Shown: piece by piece, positions 44,303-52,535 of the stretch
How the letters are laid out: each line of letters opens with the position of its first letter
How positions within the stretch are numbered: the first letter of the stretch is position 1
NCBI RefSeq assembly: GCF_021343995.1
Contig: NZ_JAJTTE010000026.1
Location: 36,071-100,070, forward strand
Reading direction: 5' to 3'
Length of the DNA stretch: 64,000 nucleotides
Source of the DNA: Pseudonocardia terrae
Lineage (GTDB): Bacteria > Actinomycetota > Actinomycetes > Mycobacteriales > Pseudonocardiaceae
Position numbers and translations under genes: made by a program
Notes under the pieces: model-generated
The model's database searches: none
What the model was told of the DNA's origin: nothing
The model's input: only the letters and a program-made list of their open reading frames with translations

Positions 44303-45298
44303 TCACGCTGCGAATGCTCGCCCTGACCGGATAAGCTCGGGACGCTCCGCGAGCAACTCCGCATAGCGTCGCGTCCAGTTCCGATCCCACTGCTGGCGCG
44401 CGATCCATACGAGCGGCTCACGAAGGAAGGTCGGAAATTCGCGGATCTCCGCCTGGAGCGCAGCCTCGTTCAAGAGGTGCCAGCGGGTCTTGCGACAGAT
44501 GCGGGAGAGGCCGGATTCATCGAGCTGCCAATCCGCGTCCTCCAACGTCATCATGATCGACTCGACGAGACGACGGTTGGCGAACGATTCGATACCACCC
44601 TGGTTGTGGGATTCACCCTTCGTCGCCATGTGCACGATGTGCCGGTAGTCGTGGTTCTGGTGAACTGCCGTCACGCATGCGCTGGCATCGATGAGCGCAC
44701 CTCCGAGACGACGCGCCCGATATACGAGCCAGTTGTCCCAGTACCAGCGCCCCAGGGCGAACTGAGGGATCTCACCGAACATGCCGCGGGGGTAGACGAA
44801 GTAGTCGATCGCACTGAAGTCGTGCAGCGTGCCATCCCTCGCCGCGTCGCCCCGAAGGATCTCGGCCCATTCGGGGTTGGCGAAGTCGATCGACTTCTCC
44901 ATGTCGTAGTCGATGCGTCGCCCGCCCATCACGAACTTCGGGAGATCAATCTTCGCCGCGGCTTCCAGAAGATCCTGAAAGAGGACGATGTCCGCGTTCA
45001 CGTAACACATGCGCGAATATCGTGCCACCTCTTCCGCCCGCCGGAAGTATCCGTTCATCAGCGGGGTGCCGTATTCGTTCACCTCCACATCCGGGATGTG
45101 CCGTATCCCGAACTCCGCCGCAACCTCCGCTGTGCCTTGCTCATCCCCGAACATGATGATGTCGATATCCGGGTGCAGCCGCGTCCAACTCTGGATCGCG
45201 TTGCGCTGGATCATCCCGATGTGGCCGACGAAAGGCTTCGGCAGGGTGAACAGCGTGATCATGGCCGACGGTGGGAGGTTCGCGATGTGAGGGATCAC
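44303..45298 (-). CDS. Probable GT-A glycosyltransferase, family unclear
   Basis: A 331-residue soluble protein. LFTLPKPFVGHIGMIQRNAI, DIDIIMFGDEQG and especially YVNADIVLFQDLLEA (a DxD-like NAD element in a GT-A setting) suggest a nucleotide-diphospho-sugar transferase; FALGRWYWDNWLVYRA and VHQNHDYRHI follow. It sits between wzy and the dehydrogenase gene in a tight run. I do not place it in a numbered GT family. GTG 45298 lies four bases from the wzy stop behind GAAGGTGA; ATG 45262 is possible. Confidence 0.65.
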   Translation of the reverse strand: MIPHIANLPPSAMITLFTLPKPFVGHIGMIQRNAIQSWTRLHPDIDIIMFGDEQGTAEVAAEFGIRHIPDVEVNEYGTPLMNGYFRRAEEVARYSRMCYVNADIVLFQDLLEAAAKIDLPKFVMGGRRIDYDMEKSIDFANPEWAEILRGDAARDGTLHDFSAIDYFVYPRGMFGEIPQFALGRWYWDNWLVYRARRLGGALIDASACVTAVHQNHDYRHIVHMATKGESHNQGGIESFANRRLVESIMMTLEDADWQLDESGLSRICRKTRWHLLNEAALQAEIREFPTFLREPLVWIARQQWDRNWTRRYAELLAERPELIRSGRAFAA

Positions 45299-45302
45299 TG
45301 GA

Positions 45303-46712
45303 TCACCTTCTCGCCACGGGCGCGGCGTCCGTATCGGTCTTCGGGCCGAACGTAGGTCTCTTCGGGGCTGGTCTCGATATCGACCTCCGGTTCCCGGCCG
45401 AGCCCGGTCGAAGTGGTGGAACGGGGGCCGCCGCCAGGAGCCGGCTCGCCGCTTGCCTGCGCGCAACAGCGCCCGCGACGGCGATGGCCATTCCGGTCAC
45501 GATCCCTTGTTCGAGACCGGGGACCCAGGTGAGGTACCAGACAAGCTGCATGGCCAGCAACGGGGCCAACACACCGGGGTCGAACAGCCGCCAGCTTCCG
45601 AGGTGGACTCTCCACAGGCGACGCAGCAGGCCGACGGTGAGCGCGAGCAGGGCGACGAGCCCTCCCAGGCCCGCCCGGATCATCGTCTCGATGTAGAAGT
45701 TGTGAGGATGGGCGTCGATGTTCGTCCCTTCCACCGTGCGCGCGAACCCACTGCCGAACGGCTCGCCCAGGAGCCAGTTGACCGGGCTCGCCGACCAGCT
45801 GTCGACGAGGTCCTGCCAGCCCTCGACCCGCCAGGTGACCGACCCGGTGCTCGTCACGGTCCCGGGCGGGGTCTCGTCGCGTCCCAGCACGTCTCCGGCG
45901 AAGACCACGGCCGTGAGGACGGAGGCGGCGGCGACGAGCGCGATCGATCGCGCATTGAGACGGCGACCGCGCAGCAGGAGCACCGCCACGCCGACGAGCA
46001 GCGCGAGCCAGACGGTTCTGCGGTCGAGTGCGATCACCACGATCAGCAGCACCACTCCCAGCCAGCGGACCCACCGCGCCTGCCCGGGCTTCAGCCAGCA
46101 GGGGATCGTCAGGAGCAGCGGTCCGGCCAGGAAGAAGGTGTAGGGCCCGTCCAGGACGCGGACGGCGGTGTCGACGCCGTTGATCTCGGCCGGCACACCG
46201 AAGTCGATACCGGCGTAGAGGTGCAGCCAGCGGGCGCATGCCAACAGCACCATCAGGCCTGCCGCCAGCAGCCAGATGCGACCGATCCGGTCGTAGAGCC
46301 CGGCGGTGGGCCGGTACGTCGCCATGTACAGGGCAGCACCGACGAAGAAGAGGTACTGCCGGGAATCGCTGACGGCTGACTGTCCGTGAGCGGCGATGCC
46401 GAGCAGCAGCGACACCAGCAGCACGGCGCCCAGCAGAACCAACCAGTACTGGTACCGGCCGAGGCGACGGAGCCTCAAGCACCTGGCCACCGCGGCCGCG
46501 AGCACGACGACGGCCACCAGATCGGTGGCCCCCACGCGCATACCGCCCAACCTCACCGAGGGTACGTCCTCGTAGAGGAATGCAGCCTGGACGATCACCG
46601 AGAGGAAGACGAGCGCGGCCCCGACCTCGGCCCGCCTGATCGTCAGGTCGAGCAGGGCGAGACAGAAGCCCGCAGCGAGCACCGCGACAAGGCCGATCAC
46701 GACGACGGTCAT
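45303..46712 (-). CDS. O-antigen polymerase/ligase-like (Wzy)
   Basis: A 469-residue membrane protein with about 11-12 hydrophobic segments. The large periplasmic loop carries VTWRVEGWQDLVDSWSASP then GSGFARTVEGTNIDAHPHNF with HPHNFYIET, the usual Wzy/WaaL loop motif. It would polymerise repeat units at the outer membrane face. ATG 46712 overlaps the wzx stop by four bases. A C-terminal cytoplasmic tail of ~50 residues is Pro/Arg-rich. Confidence 0.85.
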   Translation of the reverse strand: MTVVVIGLVAVLAAGFCLALLDLTIRRAEVGAALVFLSVIVQAAFLYEDVPSVRLGGMRVGATDLVAVVVLAAAVARCLRLRRLGRYQYWLVLLGAVLLVSLLLGIAAHGQSAVSDSRQYLFFVGAALYMATYRPTAGLYDRIGRIWLLAAGLMVLLACARWLHLYAGIDFGVPAEINGVDTAVRVLDGPYTFFLAGPLLLTIPCWLKPGQARWVRWLGVVLLIVVIALDRRTVWLALLVGVAVLLLRGRRLNARSIALVAAASVLTAVVFAGDVLGRDETPPGTVTSTGSVTWRVEGWQDLVDSWSASPVNWLLGEPFGSGFARTVEGTNIDAHPHNFYIETMIRAGLGGLVALLALTVGLLRRLWRVHLGSWRLFDPGVLAPLLAMQLVWYLTWVPGLEQGIVTGMAIAVAGAVARRQAASRLLAAAPVPPLRPGSAGNRRSISRPAPKRPTFGPKTDTDAAPVARR

Positions 46713-48307
46713 CGCTCCTCCTCGGTCACCGCGAGATCCGGCGGGCTCAGGACCAGCGACGCCACGCGCTGTCGTCGCCCGTCGGGTGGACCCAGCACGC
46801 CGGCCTTGGCCAGCCGGAGCCAGAGGTCGGCGCGGACGCCTGCCACTGGGCACAACCGGATGCACAGCACCAGGGCGAGCGCCCCAGCTGCGATCTCCCC
46901 CGCCAGGACGGCAACGGCGGGGGTGCCTTCGAGAGCCCAGCGGACGCCGGCGACGGCCAGCGCCACGCCGATGGCGGCGAAGGCCGCGGGGACATGGGCC
47001 TGCCACACCCGCGCTGCCGGCAGTTCGAGCACCCGCCATGCCACGACGAGGTAACCGACATACCGCAGCAGCTCGGCGGCCGCCACCGCCGCGGCGATCA
47101 CCCAGACACCTCGCGAGCTGAACGGCAGCGCGATCAGGATGAGTACGGCGAGCAGGAGAACGTAGCCGAGCTGCACGGCGACCGAGCGGTTCAGCTCCGC
47201 ACGCGCCTCGGCCAACGATTGCGACAGCTGCGAGGCGATGTGGCATCCCCCGGCTAGCGCGAACCACGGGACCAACCAGGCGGCCGGCCCCCACTGCGGT
47301 CCCAGCACGACGGCGACCAGTTCCGGCGCTGCGACGGCCATACCCGCGCAGAGCGGGAACACCAGCAGGGCACCGAGCGACATCGTGCTGAGATAGCCTC
47401 GGCGCAGCCGGACGGGATCCTCCTGGACCCTGCTCATGGCCGCGAACGCCACGTTGGTCAACGCCGCGGCCAAGTAGTTGCCCAAGGGCTGGAATACCAG
47501 GTAGTAGGCCCGGCTGTACTGGCCGAGCACTGCCGGGCTCGCAATACGCGCGATGGTGAAGGTGTCGAGGTTCCCCCCGACGTAGTCCAGCACGTGAGCG
47601 ACCTGCAACCGCGTTCCGTAGCCGCAGACGGTCCGGTAGGGCGGCCAACGCAATGCGGGCCGCATGGGATGGTGCAGGAGCGCGAACTGCCACACCGCTT
47701 GGATCAGCGTCGAGGTGACGGTGGCCGCCACCAGACTCCATACTCCGGCCCCGAGCAGGGCCAACGCCACGCCGACCACGAGGTAGCCGATCACGTACGA
47801 ACCGACCGTGATCACCGACAGGGCACGGAAGCGCATTTCGCGGCGGAGCAGACCGAGACCGGTCATGGACCAGCCCATGAACGGGAACGACACCGCCAGG
47901 CCACGCAGCACCGGGGCCACCTGCGGCGTGTGGAACAGGTCGCCGACCGCCGGGGCCAGGAGCCACGCCAGCCCCAGACAGACCAGGCCGATGACGATAC
48001 CGGCGGTGGACGCGGCACGGATTTCGTCTTCGCTCAGTTCGGGCTTCTGCACCAGAGAGGAGGCCAGCCCCATGCGAGCGAAGAACTGCCCGAACAGCAC
48101 GACCAGGTTCGCCATCGCCATGAGTCCGAACTCGGCAGGATCGAGCAGGCGCGAGACCGTCGCGGTGTAGGCGAGATTGGCTCCCACGAGCACCACGGTG
48201 GACAGAACGGACCAGCTCAGGCCGGACGCGGCCTGAGCGGTCAGGTTCGCACGGCCGACGACCCCGCTGGTGTCGTCGCTCGCTCTGTCGGCTCCTGGCA
48301 CGTCCAC
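46709..48307 (-). CDS. PST-family polysaccharide flippase (Wzx-like)
   Basis: A 532-residue MOP-superfamily transporter with 12-14 membrane helices: SGLSWSVLSTVVLVGANLA, RLLDPAEFGLMAMANLVVLF, LGLLRREMRFRALSVI, VGGNLDTFTIARIASPAVLG and YYLVFQPLGNYLAAALTNV are typical of the PST/WzxC branch. It exports the undecaprenyl-PP repeat unit. Coupled to wzy by ATGA and preceded by the wzc-like gene 214 bases upstream. Confidence 0.88.
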   Translation of the reverse strand: MDVPGADRASDDTSGVVGRANLTAQAASGLSWSVLSTVVLVGANLAYTATVSRLLDPAEFGLMAMANLVVLFGQFFARMGLASSLVQKPELSEDEIRAASTAGIVIGLVCLGLAWLLAPAVGDLFHTPQVAPVLRGLAVSFPFMGWSMTGLGLLRREMRFRALSVITVGSYVIGYLVVGVALALLGAGVWSLVAATVTSTLIQAVWQFALLHHPMRPALRWPPYRTVCGYGTRLQVAHVLDYVGGNLDTFTIARIASPAVLGQYSRAYYLVFQPLGNYLAAALTNVAFAAMSRVQEDPVRLRRGYLSTMSLGALLVFPLCAGMAVAAPELVAVVLGPQWGPAAWLVPWFALAGGCHIASQLSQSLAEARAELNRSVAVQLGYVLLLAVLILIALPFSSRGVWVIAAAVAAAELLRYVGYLVVAWRVLELPAARVWQAHVPAAFAAIGVALAVAGVRWALEGTPAVAVLAGEIAAGALALVLCIRLCPVAGVRADLWLRLAKAGVLGPPDGRRQRVASLVLSPPDLAVTEEER

Positions 48308-48521
48308 GTGTCCGCCCTATCGCACGGCCGAGACGGAGGAGCAGAGGATGACGATCCACAGATGGTCGTCGCCCACGAAGGCCTCGTCGAGGGCAGGGAG
48401 AGGGCCCGGGCACGACGGCATCGAACCCCGCCGGTCGTGGGGTGCCCTGACCGCAGACGTACGAATGCCAGCCATTCCTCTCCTCGTTCCGAGCTGGTGC
48501 CAGGACAACGGCACGCCGAGG

Positions 48522-50162
48522 TCAGCCCCTTCGCGCCAGTTGCGCGAGCTTCCCGGGGCGCCACTGGCGCAGTCGGCCGTTGACGGCGTAGGCATGCTGC
48601 GCCGACCCGCGGTTGAGCACATATCCGATGAGCGGGGTGTCGGTGAAGGCGAGCCGTTCGCGGGCACGCCGCAGATCGGCCAGTGAAGCGCCCCGGTTGA
48701 CGACCATGAGCACTGCGTCGGCGTGATCGGCGACGGTCACGGCGTCCGACACGGCGAGAAGCGCCGGGGTGTCGACGATGACCAGGTCGGCCTGCTCGCC
48801 CCAGTGACTGATCATCGAGGCGAAGGTCGTCGAGCGGAAGAACACAGCCGGGTGGTGCCCGTTCCGGTCGCTCGGCCCGATCTGCAGCACCGTCCCACCG
48901 GCGGTGAACGCGGGTCGCTCGTCGGTGACATGGCTCGTGCTGGTCACCTCGAAGTACTCGCCGTCGCGACACACCTGTGACAACCGTCGTGTGCGCTCGT
49001 CGGCGTCGACCAGGAGCACCCTGCGCCCTTCCCGCTGAGCCGCCAGGGCGAGGTTGAGCACCGTCACCGTCTTCCCGTCACCGGCTCCGGCGCTGGCGAC
49101 GGCGACGACCTTGCCCCCGACGCGGGCCAGGGCATGCTCCAACGAGGCGAGCACGACGTGATAGGCCTCCGCGGCCACCGGGTCCAACGTCGCCGGGAGT
49201 GCTGACGGACCGTCGGTTCCCTGGAGCGTCGCGCCGAGCCGGGGGGCCTCGCCGAGCAACGGAACCCCGAGGATCTCTGCGGCGTCGCCCTCCTCCTCCA
49301 CGCGGCGGTCCCGTCCCGCGGACCACCACGCCCACACGCCGGATCCGACCAACCCGATCAACGCACCGATCAGTGCCAGCAGCACTGGCGCGGGCTGCGA
49401 CGACCTGGCGGGCGGGGCGGCCCGCTCGAACGAATCGACGCCCGATCCGTGTAGCGCGGCCTGAGCAGCGATGTCGCTCTGGTTGGCCTGCAGTGAGCCG
49501 ATCAGGTCACCCACATGCAGCGCCTTACGCTCGAGGACCGCCTGAGCGGCACCACTCGACTGCGCGATCTGCGCGTTGAGGGAGTCGTACTCGACCTGCC
49601 GCTGAGCCACGACGTCCTGGAGCCGCGCGATCGCCTCCTTGGAATCCGCTGTGGTGTGCTCGCCGGCCACCTGGTCGTATGCGGTACCGACGGCGTTGGC
49701 CAGGTTCGCGGCCTCAGCGGGATCGTCGGAGGTGGCGCGGAACGTGAGGGCGGAGAGGTCTGCCGAGGGGCCCACCACCACCGAGGCCCTGATGTCGTCG
49801 GGCGTCCCGGGACGGCCGAGGATCTGCAGCGCCCGCCCGTACACCGCATCCGACCCGGCGAGCCCGGCCTGCGTCGCCATGAAGACGGCGTGGTCGCCCG
49901 ACTGCGACGGCGTCGACTGACCCAGTGTCAGGACCGCAGGACTGCCAGGATCCCGCAGGTACAGATTTGCCTGCGCCTCATAGCGGGCCGGGAGCAACAG
50001 CGACACGGCGAACCCGGCCAGAGCACCGAGCACTGTCACGACCGCAATGACGAATCGGTACCGCCACAACGACCTGACGAGCCCCGGCCCAGCAACCCAG
50101 CTGCCGTCACCGTCGGAGCCCGACGGCGACTCGGACAGCGTGATCTCGCGGTTACCTTCCAC
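48522..50162 (-). CDS. Wzc-like chain-length regulator and ATPase/kinase
   Basis: A 546-residue fused protein. Residues ~30-250 are a Wzz domain: membrane helix FVIAVVTVLGALAGFAVSLL, coiled region with DVVAQRQVEYDSLNAQIAQS and second membrane helix. Residues ~320-500 are the P-loop ATPase: VVAVASAGAGDGKTVTVLNL (Walker A), VLLVDADERTRRL (A'), LVIVDTPALLAVSDAV (B). The tail has a single Tyr rather than a Tyr cluster, so the classic trans-phosphorylated tail is missing. GTG 50162 follows GGAGG. Leader element copy B lies upstream. Confidence 0.85.
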   Translation of the reverse strand: MEGNREITLSESPSGSDGDGSWVAGPGLVRSLWRYRFVIAVVTVLGALAGFAVSLLLPARYEAQANLYLRDPGSPAVLTLGQSTPSQSGDHAVFMATQAGLAGSDAVYGRALQILGRPGTPDDIRASVVVGPSADLSALTFRATSDDPAEAANLANAVGTAYDQVAGEHTTADSKEAIARLQDVVAQRQVEYDSLNAQIAQSSGAAQAVLERKALHVGDLIGSLQANQSDIAAQAALHGSGVDSFERAAPPARSSQPAPVLLALIGALIGLVGSGVWAWWSAGRDRRVEEEGDAAEILGVPLLGEAPRLGATLQGTDGPSALPATLDPVAAEAYHVVLASLEHALARVGGKVVAVASAGAGDGKTVTVLNLALAAQREGRRVLLVDADERTRRLSQVCRDGEYFEVTSTSHVTDERPAFTAGGTVLQIGPSDRNGHHPAVFFRSTTFASMISHWGEQADLVIVDTPALLAVSDAVTVADHADAVLMVVNRGASLADLRRARERLAFTDTPLIGYVLNRGSAQHAYAVNGRLRQWRPGKLAQLARRG

Positions 50163-50317
50163 AGAACAGCCTCCAGGTCGGAAGAACTCCCAGTCGGTGT
50201 GTGACGACGGTGATGGCCTCGGGATGGTCCTCCGTGCAGCCAGGGCCCTGCGTCTGCGGTTCGCGCGAGCGGGAAGTTGATGATCGGGTCAGCACCGTAC
50301 GGCTTGCACCCGGTTTC

Positions 50318-50424
50318 GCAACGCTCACGCCCTGACCTCCTCGTCGCGCGTGTTCACCCGCTTGCTCGTCGCACCGCTCCGGAGCGTGAGCATCCCGACG
50401 TTCAACCACCCGAAGGGACCAGTC
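50318..50424 (-). promoter_or_regulatory. Conserved leader element, copy B
   Basis: Near copy of 37181-37291: GACTGGTCC(c)TTCGGGTGGTTG, then a mini-ORF starting at 50393 exactly 31 bases in (also 31 in copy A), and the same GGTCA(g)GGCGTGAG(c)GTTGC end. Here the inner hairpin is the 12-base palindrome CGCTCCGGAGCG. It lies about 155 bases before the wzc-like GTG, on the same strand. Confidence 0.6.
50325..50393 (-). CDS. Putative 22-residue leader peptide B
   Basis: Starts ATGCTCACGCTCCGG and shares MLTLR-G-TS-RV with leader A; it is eight codons longer, ending DEEVRA. Its TGA overlaps a GTG (50328) that opens a 58-codon frame running into the wzc-like start, which may couple translation or be spurious. 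Confidence 0.35.
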   Translation of the reverse strand: MLTLRSGATSKRVNTRDEEVRA

Positions 50425-50445
50425 AGACCGTGACGCCGCACAGCG

Positions 50446-51435
50446 TCAAACCCGCTCGAGCCAGATCTCGCGCCAATACGCGTAGACAGCCCTTGGACAC
50501 CTTCGGTGATAGTCACTCGTGCAGACGACGTCGTCGAGGACGATGCACGCATTCCTCAGTTCGATCATCCGGCCGGTCTTCTCATCGATGATCCGCTCGA
50601 CCCGTCGGAGCACGCGAGCCTCGCGGCCGCAGTACTTCAGCATCTCCCGGTCGAACGACATCCCGCGATTCTTGTTCTCGGCGTCGAGCGTGCCGACGAT
50701 CTCCTCGACGGACTTCACCCGGACCAACTCCCCGGGCTGCAGATCGAGCGCACCGGTCGGAGTTCGCCGGAGGCGCCCCTGGATGAACGGGAAGCGCAGG
50801 CCGTCACGGATCCGAAGAGCCCGGGGAAGGACGTTCTTGCTCAGATCCTGGTACTTGTTGAACGCGCCCACGACCACGCTGCGCACAGTCGCCCAGGCGC
50901 CTGCGTTACCCGAGCGCACATCACGGACGTACTGCCGGACGTCCCAGAACGGAAGGAACGTGGGGGCCGCCCGCATCAGCTCGGTCGCCTGACACGAGTA
51001 GACGGCTCCCCCGGAGTCGTCGGACTGACGCGCGGCGGCGGAGAGCTCGTCCTCCGTGATCCCGCCGGAGGGCTCCTCGCCGCCCGGATCGGGGCTGTCC
51101 ACGCGCTTCAGCCAAGCCTTCTTCCAATAGAGGAGGCACCCGGCCTGGCAGCCGCCGTGCGCAGAGCCGTCGCAGCGGGCCCCGGCCAGATGGACCGCGT
51201 CGTCCATCTTGTACATCCCGGACCAGTCGATGGTGTCGCACACCTTGATCGCGAGCTTGTCCACGCGGAACCGCCGCCCGGAGAACTGGAGCATCTCCGG
51301 CATGAAGGGAAGCGCTCCGAGCTCCCCGCGCTCGTCGAGCGAGGCGAGGATCTCCTCGCGGCTGCGCACCTCCACGATCTCGCCGACCTTCAGGTCGACG
51401 GGCTCCTTGTGCGCCGTTGGCATCGACTGCTGCAT
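50446..51435 (-). CDS. Duplicated Cys-motif protein of EPS locus, function unknown
   Basis: A 329-residue soluble protein made of two related halves. Half 1 has LKVGEIVEVRSREEILASLD, FMPEMLQFSGRRFRV and CDGSAHGGCQAGCLLYWKKA. Half 2 has LQPGELVRVKSVEEIVGTLD, FDREMLKYCGREARVLRRVE and CTSDYHRRCPRAVYAYWREI then WLERV. Each half thus has a short beta-barrel-like start (KVGEIV/QPGELV), a middle and a C-terminal Cys cluster with aromatic/basic helix. The Cys sets could bind a metal or a cofactor. First gene of the leftward run, behind a divergent promoter. I do not recognise a named family. Confidence 0.7.
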   Translation of the reverse strand: MQQSMPTAHKEPVDLKVGEIVEVRSREEILASLDERGELGALPFMPEMLQFSGRRFRVDKLAIKVCDTIDWSGMYKMDDAVHLAGARCDGSAHGGCQAGCLLYWKKAWLKRVDSPDPGGEEPSGGITEDELSAAARQSDDSGGAVYSCQATELMRAAPTFLPFWDVRQYVRDVRSGNAGAWATVRSVVVGAFNKYQDLSKNVLPRALRIRDGLRFPFIQGRLRRTPTGALDLQPGELVRVKSVEEIVGTLDAENKNRGMSFDREMLKYCGREARVLRRVERIIDEKTGRMIELRNACIVLDDVVCTSDYHRRCPRAVYAYWREIWLERV

Positions 51436-51545
51436 CGTCCAGCTCCTGGCGGGGAAGGGTTGACTTGACCAGAGCGTGAGGCCGATGTGGTCGTGCACAG
51501 CCAGGGCTTCGTTACGCGCCGATCGAGCGCTCCACTGCGGCCTAC

Positions 51546-51562
51546 AGTCACGCAAAGTGACT
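51546..51562. promoter_or_regulatory. Inverted repeat, possible operator
   Basis: AGTCAC at 51546-51551 and GTGACT at 51557-51562 with gcaaa between. It lies at the expected start site of the leftward promoter described in this gap and would suit a dimeric repressor. Confidence 0.4.
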
Positions 51563-51652
51563 AGACCGGGTTATATCAGGAGGCATGAACTCTCGAAAAG
51601 CCTAGCGTGGAGACTGTTGACCACTTTCAGTGACGATCACACCGGCTGATCG

Positions 51653-51675
51653 GGTAACACCACCGCCGACGGTGG
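51653..51675 (+). promoter_or_regulatory. Hairpin motif GGTAACACCACC...GGTGG, copy 1
   Basis: ggtaacaccacc followed by six bases and ggtgg; ccacc and ggtgg form a 5-bp stem. The same 12 bases and hairpin recur at 55729-55750 ahead of the second wbaP. Both are on the plus strand and 75-140 bases before the gene they precede. Confidence 0.5.
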
Positions 51676-51751
51676 CGAGTACGCCAGCAGGTCCGGCGCT
51701 GGACCGGACCTGACATCGGAGTGGACAGATCCGGGAGTTGGGGGCATCACA

Positions 51752-52534
51752 GTGAAGGTCGTGCTCTTCTGCGGCGGCTACGGGATGCGGATGCGCGACG
51801 GGACCAGCACACCGAAGCCGATGGTCCCGGTGGGTCCGCGCCCACTTCTCTGGCACGTCATGCGGTACTACGCCCACTACGGCCACCGTGACTTCGTGCT
51901 CTGCCTCGGCTACGGAGGCCAGCACATCAAGGACTTCTTCCTACGCTATGACGAAGCCGCGTCGAACGACTTCGTCCTGCAGGGCGGCGAGGTGCAGCTG
52001 CTCGACAGCGACATCGCGGACTGGCGCATCACCTTCGTCGACACGGGGCAGGACTCGGCCATCGGTGAACGGCTCCGGCGGGTTCGCCCCTACCTCGAGG
52101 GCGAGGACATGTTCCTCGCGAACTACGCCGACGTGCTCACTGATGCACCCATCGATGCCATGGTGTCGCAGTTCGAGTCCAACCCGGATGCGGTTGCCCA
52201 ACTGCTGGCGGTTCCTCCGCAGGCTGCGTTCCACGTCGTGGACATCACCGACGGCAACCGGGTCGAGTCGATCACCGCGCTCCGGGACATGGCCATTCAG
52301 GAGAACGGCGGCTACCTCGTCATGCGCCCCGAGATCTTCGACTACATCCCTGAGAACGGTGATCTGGTGGCGGATGCCTGCGCCGCCTTGGCGAAGGAGG
52401 GCCGGCTCGCCGCCTACCTCTACAGCGGTTTCTGGCACCCCGCCGACACCGTGAAGGAGCGGGTGGCCCTGGAGGCGTTGTACCAGGCCGGACAGACCCC
52501 GTGGATGCCGTGGCGACCGCGGTCGGCCTGCTGA
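51752..52534 (+). CDS. Glucose-1-phosphate cytidylyltransferase (RfbF-like)
   Basis: A 260-residue nucleotidyltransferase: VVLFCGGYGMRMRDGTSTPKP and MVPVGPRPLLWHVMRYYAHY, YGGQHIKDFFLRYDEA, NYADVLTDAP and GFWHPADTVKERVALEALY. The CGGxGxR-xxxxxxxPKPM start and F/YWHPxDT ending are typical of RfbF. It would make CDP-glucose from CTP and glucose-1-phosphate. The expected CDP-glucose 4,6-dehydratase is not in the window. GTG start follows GGGAGTTGGGGG. Confidence 0.85.
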   Translation: MKVVLFCGGYGMRMRDGTSTPKPMVPVGPRPLLWHVMRYYAHYGHRDFVLCLGYGGQHIKDFFLRYDEAASNDFVLQGGEVQLLDSDIADWRITFVDTGQDSAIGERLRRVRPYLEGEDMFLANYADVLTDAPIDAMVSQFESNPDAVAQLLAVPPQAAFHVVDITDGNRVESITALRDMAIQENGGYLVMRPEIFDYIPENGDLVADACAALAKEGRLAAYLYSGFWHPADTVKERVALEALYQAGQTPWMPWRPRSAC

Positions 52535-52535
52535 G

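Larger units (their letters stand above)
51436..51751. other. 316-bp divergent promoter region
   Basis: It separates the leftward Cys-motif gene and rightward rfbF-like gene. It holds a 6-bp inverted repeat (51546-51562), a possible leftward promoter (TTTCGA 51598-51593, N17, TATAAC 51575-51570) and the hairpin motif listed at 51653-51675. Confidence 0.55.

Noticed and set aside
45295..48413. Leftward frame spanning wzx and wzy as one 1036-residue protein
   Set aside because: The wzx part is coded in another frame; the two genes overlap by ATGA, so the long frame is accidental upstream of 46712.
50152..50328. 58-codon gene between leader B and the wzc-like gene
   Set aside because: It has a GTG in a conserved spot but low-complexity Ser/Arg/Thr content and overlaps the wzc-like start; copy A has the wbaP start there instead.
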